64,000 nucleotides of DNA from Spirometra erinaceieuropaei (taxonomy: Eukaryota > Platyhelminthes > Cestoda > Diphyllobothriidea > Diphyllobothriidae): positions 227,008 to 291,007 of the forward strand of contig CACRXP010000406.1 of NCBI GenBank assembly GCA_902702965.1, in the 5' to 3' direction. The position numbers and the translations under genes were made by a program. Below the pieces are notes generated by a model. That model made no database searches and was not told the origin of the DNA. It saw only the letters and a list, made by a program, of their open reading frames with translations. Below, piece after piece: positions 36,254-46,415 of this stretch. The number at the start of each line of letters is the position of its first letter. Position 1 is the first letter of the stretch.

Positions 36254-37298
36254 CATTTTTAAGTTTCGCTTCTTCTTCCTACTTCTCCCTCTCTTGAAAT
36301 CCAATAACCTTTTGATGTATATTTCAAAATTGCGTTCTCCAACCAACCTAACCTGTTTTTTTTTAATTCACAGTCCCAAAATGGAGCATCTCCCGACTCT
36401 TCTGTTTACAGGAACCTTCATCCATCTGGTCAAAGGAGGCAAAGGAATCTTCTGACGGTTAATATCATTCCCATGACATCGTTCGAAAGTGCGATACAAG
36501 GGCGAGGTTGGACTCAGTCGCGATCGAAATGCGGTTTCGCGTATTAGTTCTGGCCACTGCGATTTCCTTCAAGCCATCTATCCTCATGATTTAAACTTTG
36601 CTCATATTTTCTCCGGATAGTCTTTGCATTCTCAACTTTCAAAAACTAAAAAATACAGCTTCATGTTCATTTTGAATGCTAATGCCATAGTTGCCTGCCA
36701 AAAACGACAGTGGACAGTTTATTTGCGATGGAGTTAATTGGACACGGATGCTAGGATATCAATACCACAGAGTATGATTTGTATTTTCAAGGAAAACGAA
36801 AACATCCATTTTATTGTTTCAGATGCCATAAATTGGCTTGCATACGTTTATTGTTCACACTTGCTTCATTGAGCTTTAATTTATTCAACTGCTTAATTAT
36901 TGTTCTTAAATCATACTTCCCAAATACAGGGCGATGGTCGAACCGTTTGGTAGAAAAAACTTCCAGAAACGAGCAAAAAATATGGGATGGAAAACAGCAA
37001 CTTGAGTTTGAGATTCGAGACGCCTACACGTGTTAAAACCTCTGCGTTGAGTAAATGGTTAGAAATTAGAAAAACATGTATGACAAGCCAGTTTTGAGAA
37101 GTGAGTAAGAGCACACTCATCCGTTGAGTGAGCTCAAGGTCATTGTGCATTTATCGCATTCATTCCTCTTATATTTTAATTGCGGGACGTTAAACATCAA
37201 ATTCAAGCGAGTCGTCAGTTTGGTGATATTTTATGGCACTGGCAAAGATGATGAGTCAGACAGCAATTCTGCATCTATAGTCTAACTGTAAAAAATAG
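36254..37298. other. No recognised gene
   Basis: A frame after the acceptor CCCAAATACAG at 36930 runs to 37036 (KIWDGKQQLEFEIRDAYTC). The donor GTGTTA is weak. Confidence 0.4.
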
Positions 37299-37882
37299 GG
37301 CAAGGTTTGTTTCTGCAGCCCCACTTGATTAATACCGTATGGTTAGCCTACTAAAGCAATATTAGTTGGTATAATTAACTTAGCCACTAGATGGATTAGG
37401 AAGGGAAGGAGAGCGTAACTAGGATTCGAAGCCCACGAAAGTGGCGTGTGCATACTTCCCCACGACACAGACACTCGCTGGATTAAGGAGATACGGGAAG
37501 CGCAATCATGAATGGAAGGCCGCAGAGGGTACCACATGGTAATTCACAGTGCGTGGCCACTGTATCGGAAGTAACAAAATTCCACACCGTCCGAACAATT
37601 CCATCAGCAAGTCTACTTGAGGCTTGTTGGATTAAGGCAATAAAGATAGCGCATGCAGGACTCGAGGCACGCGCAGGGGGCGCGTGCGAACTGACATATA
37701 CAGTAACCGGAGGTGGCGCATATGCACTCTCCGCACCGGGACAGAGGCACTCGCTGGATTGAAATTCTGGGACAGATGTAATTACGTAATCGTAATAGGT
37801 AATGCGTTAATGCGTAATCGTATCTACTAAAGTTTTTTTAGAAAGTTAGTCATATGATATCACTGCAGGTGCAAACCTTGCC
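37299..37882. mobile_element. ~580-bp non-autonomous element (copy C)
   Basis: 584 bases, left end GGCAAGGTTTGTTTCTGCAG, right end inverted GGCAAGGTTTGCACCTGCAG. The interior runs in the opposite sense to copies A and B. Flanking octamers AAAAATAG and AAAATGGT are similar but not identical. Confidence 0.8.
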
Positions 37883-37970
37883 AAAATGGTTTGTTTTCAG
37901 ATTCTTCAGGAAGGCAAGCGATCATTATCTCACATAATACTCGAGTTCCTTTTGAAAATACATTGCTATG

Positions 37971-37993
37971 ATATATATATATATATATATATA
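37971..37993. repeat. (AT)n microsatellite
   Basis: About 11 AT units. Confidence 0.95.
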
Positions 37994-38558
37994 AGACAGG
38001 ATATCCGTTAAAAAATTTCTTCGACTGTTTTGAACTTGAGAGACACATTTGGACACTTCATGTCAAACTACTTGAAAACCGGCTCCAATGGCGATCCGTC
38101 GCTGTGGTTTACTGAGCGCAATGCTTGCAAGATGCGATTTGACAAGGGCCTAGTCTTAAGGTTCTAGGTGCGGCGGAGCGGGCATTATCTGTCAAAAACA
38201 ACCAAACCCCTATTTTTGAGAGTACTGAAGGTCCGGTGGTTGATTCAATCCCTTGGACCCAAGGGACCCTTAGGGCTTCATTATAATCCGGACTGTGTCG
38301 AGATACATAGTGCAGCAGATTATTAATCGGCATCATTACATAGTTTCGGTTAATCAGCAAGTTCTGTGGGATATTTCTAGCATTTATCAGGAAGTACACC
38401 TGGATCAGGAATGCTTTTTAAATGCATCCGTGAGGATGTGATAGGGGTGCCTTCGCAAGAGGAATATTTCGCATGTCGTTTAAACTTTGCACCATTATAA
38501 AACTGACGACGATGATAAAACCATCATTAAGGAGACTGTAGCATGTTCTGAAGAGAGG

Positions 38559-38640
38559 CGACCACTGGAGCAAGTATTTTGTTAGCCGGACGTTTCGAAT
38601 TCCTACCCAAGTCCTACATCAGAATTAGCTGCAGATAAGT
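38559..38640 (-). repeat. Solo Penelope family B terminus with hammerhead-like core
   Basis: GCGACCACTGGAGCAAG and TTAGCCGGACGTTTCGAATT match the family B terminus. On the minus strand, 38581-38624 reads CTGATGT, a short imperfect stem, GAAAC, then GTC. That is the order of a minimal hammerhead ribozyme with one core substitution. No partner arm nearby. Confidence 0.6.
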
Positions 38641-38708
38641 GTGATAAAGGCACACGGATTTCTGTATTTGCATGAGGAGGTTGTTAATCCACCACACACC
38701 CATCATAG

Positions 38709-39020
38709 TTAACCGCTGCTGTCCTTGCTACCGTCGATATGACTACTGTTGACCTACTGAAATTTGTATTTCGTCTGGTGACAGCCATACAAGATGCTGC
38801 ATATTATAAAGATATGCAACAATATTTATGTGGTCAATTTGAATCTGAGTCCCTTTCGACTGCTGGCCTGTTGTTGGATCTCCTTCTTTTCGCCAATGAC
38901 CATGAATGCTGGCCGAAACTCAATGGTGACCTAGGCATGGATGTCAGTAAATTCAGTGAGATTTCGAAGATATTAACCCGCGCATCTGTTTCAATTCTCA
39001 TGAAAATGCAAACAATGTGT
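38709..39020 (+). CDS. Candidate internal exon, 104 codons, unrecognised gene
   Basis: A continuous frame runs from an acceptor (CCCATCATAG, C-rich tract upstream) to a consensus donor GTAAGT at 39021. The length of 312 bases is a multiple of three. The protein looks helical and amphipathic, with LLKFVFRLVTAI near the start and GLLLDLLLFAND in the middle, as in helical-repeat or scaffold proteins. I do not recognise it. Among anonymous open frames here it is the most gene-like after the gene at 54-60 kb. It could join the 18906 exon in one long-intron gene, but I cannot show that. Confidence 0.45.
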
Positions 39021-39129
39021 GTAAGTCACTACCACAGGAAAAGAGCACGCGTAATACGGCTTACCGGTCAGACACCGAGATAGGGACGATCTCTATACTA
39101 CAGGTGGTTTGCCCGCTGAATTCCTGGGG

Positions 39130-39260
39130 GACAGCTATTTCCGTGTTCATATTTTAACTCTAGCCTTAACCCCCCCCCCCACCCACGCCCTTAACCTCAA
39201 CGCCTACCATATTAACCATAATTACCCCAAGGACGCCCGTAACTTTGGGGTCTAAACTCC
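39130..39260. repeat. Degenerate telomere-like C-rich tract with poly-C run
   Basis: Contains CTAGCCTTAACC followed by about eleven C (39170-39180), then CCTTAACCTCAACGCC. It starts about 110 bases after the donor of the 38709 candidate exon. No inverted ends seen. Confidence 0.55.
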
Positions 39261-40239
39261 CCTGGTGAACCAGCTAATCAAACAAGCCCTTGTCAGACAC
39301 CTTTGCCACTGAGCCGATGTTTAACTACCGACCAAAGCATGGGTCATCCAAATCCAAATTTGCTGCGAAATGGTTTTTTTCAAAAAAATAATGAGAACTC
39401 TGTGCTGTCAGTAGTTTAATGAAGATATTAGTGAACGCACTAAACACTATTTTTCCTAAGCACACAAGCCTAATCCGGTGGTTTCGCTTTCAAGCATTTA
39501 GTAACCGAGTTCAGTAGATGAAGTAGGTGACTGAACAGTTTCCTCGAAGTGTTCAACCTATGTCTTTGCAAAGTACCTGAAAGGACATTATAAAAGGAAA
39601 GAAGTACTAAAAAAAGTCTGCAAGACAAATCGTAGGATGTTGTTAAAAACCGTTCGTCACCGTCCGTCCTGCAATGTTATTCTCCCCCCTGATGGCTGTC
39701 GTTTTCTTAATTCGGAGGTCGCGAAATTTGCATACTAGAATATCCTAAGGCATAGATGTCTTGGGCGAATAACATTATTTACTGACCCATCAACTGAAAC
39801 GCATGTTTGCGCATTTCATAGACCGTTTACGTTTCATAACTCCAGTCAATGGAAATTTCGAGCAAACCATGCGTTAACTAGACTGCTTACCGATTCTCCT
39901 CCAGTGATAGCTGCCGTCGGCCCTACCTTGGTGTGGGAGGGCCGTTTGCCAGTCTAGATGCACTGCAAGCCGTACCCCCCTCGCTTTGGCGCCAAACGCA
40001 ATGTAAATAAGGCAAAAGAATTACCAACAACGGTGGGAGAGAAGTTTCTGCTTTTTTAACTGCCGTCAGTCGTCCGCTATAAAGCCCGCCGTCAGATAAC
40101 TTCGTACTTGACTGCAATAGTTCAACCATCGAATTCGACAATGTCAGCCGTGTGTTCCATACCAGGGTCAGAACGGGGCACAGCAACTTGCACTTGAATT
40201 ATTTTATTGCGAGGGTAGACTTTCACAGCATCTGTCGCA

Positions 40240-40600
40240 CTCTCTCCCCCCCCCCCGCCACCCGAGTTCCGCGTCAAGACATGGTCAAGAAAATCGGGGG
40301 CGGGATAGGATGCAGGTTGCTGACGCGGCCGAACTCGCACCTTGGCGCACTACCGCACCCCCTGCTCCACAACAAACACTTGACCAGGATTTTGACCAAC
40401 ATCCGAAAACGCACGGAGGACTGGTCAGTCATGCACATGATCTACTTACACAGCCGGAGCACAAGTGCATCTACCGGCAGAGAACCAGGTACCAGAGAAC
40501 TGCCAGATCCCAGCATGCTGGGAGGGCCATGTTTTAGTGAGAATCGCATAGCAGACGGTCACAAACCTTGGGCCCCCCACATTCAAATACTGGCCCTTTG
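40240..40600 (+). repeat. Dispersed repeat G, short copy with poly-C
   Basis: After a CT/poly-C run (about 40240-40256) come CGTCAAGACATGGTCAAGAA and ACACTTGACCAGGATTTTGA, matching the 19.8 kb copy. Confidence 0.65.
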
Positions 40601-40738
40601 GTCTGTTAGGTCTAACACACTGTTGACTGCTATGTGACTACCAAGTCAGACTCTGGACTGAGTCCCAAGACGTGGCAGGCGAGCATATTTCGCACTGTAA
40701 TCGGATCACTCAACGTCCCGACAGACGAAAAATTATAG

Positions 40739-41130
40739 GCAACGATAGGATGATGGTGCCCACTTAACTGTCGGTAGGCTCTGAATCGTGTAATGTGGGG
40801 TTTTATCTTGACATCCATTTACAGGCCGCTGCAGACACTACACTCCTATTAACAACTACCGCCTTTGCCCTCAAGATTTTACTCAAAGCCCGTTTTTTGG
40901 AAATGTTTTTGCTGCTTATTTTGCATTCAAGGCAAACATTTTTCTTCCCACGCGAAAGCGTACGATGAGACCTTCGGCAGAAATCCAAACAATTTCCTTT
41001 TTTTCGTGTATTTCGCCAGCTTACTGTCTGGCATGCTGCTCCAATCGTAAAACCCCGCTTATCGCCATTCCCTTATGACACGATTCATTTTCTGACGACA
41101 GTTGAGTAAGGTCCTTCACCCTAACATTGC
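40739..41130 (+). repeat. Dispersed repeat D, copy 2
   Basis: Partner of 6141-6541 in the same orientation. Blocks CCACTTAACTGTCGGTAG and TTCGGCAGAAATCCAAACAA are the clearest. Confidence 0.75.
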
Positions 41131-43623
41131 CAAATTACAACCGAGATAACAACGACTCCATTGCTCAGTGGTAGGGCAGAGAACTTACGGTTTATTACGA
41201 AAACACCGACCGTAGTCTCTTTTGTCTGATATAAGGCTGGTTGTGGCCGCAGGATAAAAGAGAGAATTCACATTTTTCCCCAGTGGCTGACAGATAATTT
41301 AGGCATTCTGCGAAATAGATAATTTGCGCAAACAGTTCGGCTCTTCACCTGTTACTTTTTCGAAGTTCACTGATGAAAATGAAACAGCCGCCCTTTTGTA
41401 ACATATGACTTATATACAAGCGTTAAATGTTTCCCAGTATGTGGAATTACGAACTGCGTTTGTGGCACCCATTTGTAAGGGCCGGCCGTTCATACCAGTG
41501 TGTATTTAGGAAATTTTAATAAGATGCCTCAACAGATTCGTTTAGGATGTGTCGAAGGTAAAGGTCGCGTTTGGTAAGTACCATGCTTTCAAGAAACTAT
41601 TTGCATGTGTAAATGAGACATTTGCGCTATGAAAGTGCAAAAACGCATTCTTTTATGTAAGGATAATCACATCAAACATTGAGAGGACGGACTGATGTCA
41701 ATGAGAATTGACACCATAACCTCTAACCTCTAGTTTGTCTGTCAAAATATTAGTAACATAAGCCTTTGGACAACAAAATCGCTTACTTTTAAGATTCCTA
41801 AATTTTGTTTCTTATAAAGGTTTAAGTTTACAGCCAAATAAATCGACTAATGATGTCTTGTTTCTTTTGGATACATGGGCGCATTAAATGAAAGGGATTT
41901 TCACACACACACACACACAATTAAACAGATTTCCTAGATGCGTGAGTTTGCAACACAAGGATTCTTGTCAAATTTCATTGTCCCAATCGAGTAAAAAATA
42001 GTGGCAATACAGTTTGCGCGGAAAAGGATGCCAAATAGTTACAAAAGAGCTGCTTACTCGTCGACCTCGATGCATTCGGATGGTGAGTGAAATGTCAAGT
42101 AACGAATACGGGTGGGTTTGAAAGGAGCGGTGAGCAGTTCACGTGACCACCAGGCAATTTTACGCACAACTTGCACCTGATTGGTTCCGTAACATCCAGT
42201 ATACAAACACACTGCACAGCGGAAAGTGCGCACTCTTAAGAAGGACGAGACTGACGGAAACCATCAGGACATAGTAAGTGACAACTGGAAGATGAACCAT
42301 CGACTTTTATTCAAAAAGCGATTGCGGCTGAGATATTCTACGTCCTTTAGAAAGGACCTAACACAATGAAGAGTGGAGCTTTAGGATCTATAACAGAGTC
42401 AGAAGGTGAACTTTCCAGGTAACCTAGAAACAAATAAGCGTTGATCAGCGAATCCCTCACAGCGTCTGCGGAGAAAGAATTTTTTCATTTTAAATGCTTT
42501 CCTGCGGTTTGGGTGCAGGCAGGGAGGCAGATATTCTCCTCCGCTGTGGTTTCTGCCGCGAAGGTAGATAGTGCACTACCTTAGCGCATACACAGGCGTC
42601 AAAAGATCTGTCAAAACAATTAGCCTGTCTCCTGCCATCAGGTAAGCGGGACTTCACCTGTTCAATGAGTTTCATGATGCCTATCTCACAGAGCCACGAG
42701 GGTAGCGCACAATTTGTTTTCAGGTAAACAAAAAATCTAGCAAAAGGCCAACTGTAGTCTAACGTCCGAAGGTGACCCATTAAAATTTGGATTTTTTAGA
42801 AAATGAGTAGTAAACCAGAGGCAATACTTAAAAGTGAAGAGCAGGCAAGAAGCATAATCGAAACATGTTGATTTGAATTTAAAAGCTAAATGCATACGTG
42901 AGGTTTTTATAAACGGCAGGGAAAAAAACAATTCCAAGTCATAATCACGATCCTTTTTATTCACTTTGCACCAAACTTCAGTCAGATATCAAAAGGATTT
43001 ACATGTTAACGGCGTTTGACGGGACACATCAACCTACAGTGCTTTCACTGGGTACGCCTGATGAGCCCGTCCTTCTGACGCAGATTGAAGCTGATAAGCA
43101 GGATTTCAGGCCGAGGAATTTAAATATACCCAGTTGCGCTAATCGCAGCCGGAATCTGTGGCATCACTGCAGAATGTAAACTTCAACGCACAGGGCAAAG
43201 TCAAACCGTGCATGAACCACGGGAGATGACGACACAGTTGACAGGTAGGCTTCCATTTTTCCTTAATAAGTGTTTCTAAAAAGTAGGCCCTCCATATGTT
43301 ACTTACAGTTTCCCACTTGCAGTAATCCGAACCAGCACTTTAAAAGAAAAATTTGAATTAAAGAAATTATCTTTGAAGCCGTTTGCATAAATTGCTCCTT
43401 TTATAGAAAAGTAGCAGTAACGACCGCAAAGCTGTTGCAAGAAGGAATTTATACGCTTCTGATGGTTGTTTTGGACTAATTGAATCAACCTAACCAGCGG
43501 TTTTACACAGCATTATTTATTTTGGGAGACAATATAATGGGAAATATAGTGGAAGTTTCCTGATATTTTGTGTGAGCAGGTGATTGTGTTCCGGGTCCTC
43601 ACCAGAGCTGCTTACTTTGCATC
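41131..43623. other. No recognised gene
   Basis: AT-rich with a (CA)n tract; nothing else recognised. Confidence 0.5.
41902..41919. repeat. (CA)n microsatellite
   Basis: Nine CA units in AT-rich sequence. Confidence 0.95.
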
Positions 43624-44800
43624 ACACGGCAGGGGACATCACAGGTGAAACAAGTTGTTTATCTATCGAAGACAGATAAAGAGACGCAAAGTTCAATAAA
43701 ACGTCCTACGTTTCGATACCAGTTGTCCGCCAGCTCATGTTCTGGGATGTTTTGTAATGAACAGTTTGTAAAAATAAACAGAAAACTGAGCAGTAAATTA
43801 ATAAGATAATATTGGTTTTAAACTACCAGGGCTCGAATTAAGAGAATCTGGTCCTAAAAGAATCTACGGGTTTGGCAGACGTTTAAGAGTTGAAACAAGC
43901 TACGTAGACCTGTGGTCACTCGTATACTCTAATTTACAAACCAGATGGTTAAAGACCGCTGAAATCTTTATACATTGATGCAGACGAAAATCGAGAATAT
44001 CCCATTTGATTCAAGTGAAATGAAATGGATGCCTGACTCAATCTCAAGTGTCTTCAACGATATTCATGACATTAACATCAATTTAGTCTTTTGGTTGGTG
44101 TTTCAGCCTATCAACGTAAGCGACGATTGGTAACAGCGAGGACAATTTAATGAGAGTCAGCCTAGAATAGTTTGAACATAAGGTAAAGAACATTAACTAA
44201 GCTACTAAACGGATGACAGTAGAGTCCAAAGAAACTTATGGAGACAACCTGAATTTCTCTAAGATATTTATTTCGCATCCCACAACAGGGGACATCACAG
44301 GTGAAGCAAGTTGTTTGTCTATCGAAGACAGATAAAGAGACGCAAAGTTAAATTAAGCGTCCTACGTTTCGATACCAGTTGTCCGCCAGCTCATGTTCTG
44401 GAATGTTTTGTAGGGATTAGTTTGTAAAAATGAACAGAAAACTTAACAGTGGATAAATAAGGAGATTTTGGTTTTAAACTAAAAGGGCTCGAATTAAGAG
44501 AATCAGGTCCTAGAAGAATCTACGGGTTTGACGAAACTTTAAGAGTTGAAACAAGCTGCGTAGACGTGTGGTCACCCGTATACTCTAATTTACAAACCAG
44601 ATGGTAAGCGACCACTAAAATCTTAAGACACTGATGCCTATCAACGTAAGCGACGATTGGTAACAGAGAAGACAATTTAATGGGAGTCAGCCTAGAATAG
44701 TTTTAACATTAAATAAATAATATTAACTAAGCTGCTGAACGGATGCCAGTAGAGTCTAAAGAAACTTATTGCAACAACCTGAGTTTCTCTAAGTAAATGC
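43624..44800 (+). repeat. Diverged tandem duplication (~650 bp and ~520 bp units)
   Basis: Unit 1 starts near 43624 and unit 2 near 44281. The GACATCACAGGTGAA block is offset 656 bases, while the TATCAACGTAAGCGACGATT block is offset only 529, so unit 2 lost about 127 bases (present in unit 1 at about 43980-44106). The minus strand of each has ATGAGCTGGC..TATCGAAACGTAGG, again reminiscent of Penelope termini. Confidence 0.85.
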
Positions 44801-45423
44801 CCACTTTATCGCTCTTTGGAGGGAGCACTTCAAACTTGATGTATATTAAAATTAACAATTTCCGCTTTTTTCTTCACAACGCAATTTTGACGATATTTCT
44901 ACACAATATCGCTTCAACACGCATCATGCCATTAGGAATCCGCTTCTGTTGCCTAGGTCTTCTTGTCAAATGGAGAGATAAGTCATGAAATTTTGCAGAA
45001 CCGTGTGCGTATAATGGCTTGTTCTTAAAGATAAATGACAATGAAATCCTTCTTGTAATTGCCCCCATTCCTGCATAAACGTTCTTCAGATATCATCAAG
45101 TGAGCGAGTGAAAAGGATTGTTTCACGTAGAAAAAGGCTTGCTGATTTGGCCTCTATCCATCCAACATGTTCAACATATTATGAACGGAAGTAAAAGAAG
45201 ACTGAAAAACACTTTAAGTGTCACATCGTGACACAGACTAAGATGGCCAACGATGTCATACAAATGACTGTATGCCTTCGTACATGCCAAGTAGGTCAGA
45301 ACCGGCCCAACACAGACTACTGCAAAGCACTAAAGAAGGAGACCGGCGTAGAATGGGCTTGGCAGAATTGTTCAATATGCCATTGCACATATATCTCTAA
45401 GGCGATTAGCAAATACAATTAAG

Positions 45424-46415
45424 GCGTGACCGATCTCGTGAAATGTTGTCCGAAATTCTGAAATGCGTTTTTAAAAAAGGAAGGATTGCTTAGATTGGGT
45501 TTTGTTGCTGATAATCTTGCGGCATAATCCTATAATATTTCGGACTCGCCGGCATCTAGGTTTCCGAATGAACTTCCCTTCGACCTCCCTTAGTAACCAC
45601 AACCATCCAAATTGACTGCTTTAATAGCATGCATTTTTGCATTGATTTTCAATGGCCTTGTAAATTCAAATATATTTCATACAGAACGTGCATACAAATA
45701 AACTTTTTTTTCATTTTTGCGATAGAAAACCACATTATTTTCACATGTACCCTAGAAAAGCTTATCTTTTGCTTTTAGAAAGTGTTTAATTATGAGATCT
45801 TTAAAAACCTCCGATGTCCATGCATACAGCAGCGTACATGTCCGTTAACCAATGCTCATGGTGCAATGTACAATATGGTCCACATCCACTGAAAAATTTT
45901 ATGAACGTTATATGATATCTTCCTAAAGGCATATAGGAATATGTGATTTTCCTTAAGCGTAAAACATGAAATTTGTAGACTGAAATCACAAAATGCTAAT
46001 GGACGATGTGGCTCAAAATTATTCAAGAGTCAAACGCGTTTTCAAAACATACATGTATACTTTATTTAGCTATAAAATTTTAAGACACTATAATTTTCTA
46101 TAGAAAAAATAGGGAAAAGCATATTTTTATGTATGCTAAGTATAATATATATTTGAATTCACAAGACCATCGAAAATCAATGTGAAAAATACATGCACCT
46201 TAAGTAGTCATCTTTTATCAAGTGTGGCTTTTACGTGAGGTAAAAAGAAGTGCATTCAAAAGCCCACATCCTGGCAAGTCTGAACTACTATAGGTTTATG
46301 CCGCAAGGTTATCGACATTAAAACCCCACCTAAGCAGTCCGTCCTAATCGAAAACGCATTTCAGAATTTCAGCCAGCATTTCATGAGATCGGTCACGCAC
46401 TGTATTAGTAACGGA
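45424..46415. repeat. Foldback of dispersed repeat F
   Basis: Left arm 45424-45695 (from GCGTGACCGATCTCGTGAAA) is the reverse complement of right arm 46135-46415 (to TTTCATGAGATCGGTCACGC), both matching 24780-25040. About 440 AT-rich bases lie between, without genes. Confidence 0.75.

Noticed and set aside
41165..41200. tRNA-like GCTCAGTGGTAGGGC
   Set aside because: Resembles an A box, but no B box or T arm follows; chance or a very decayed relic.
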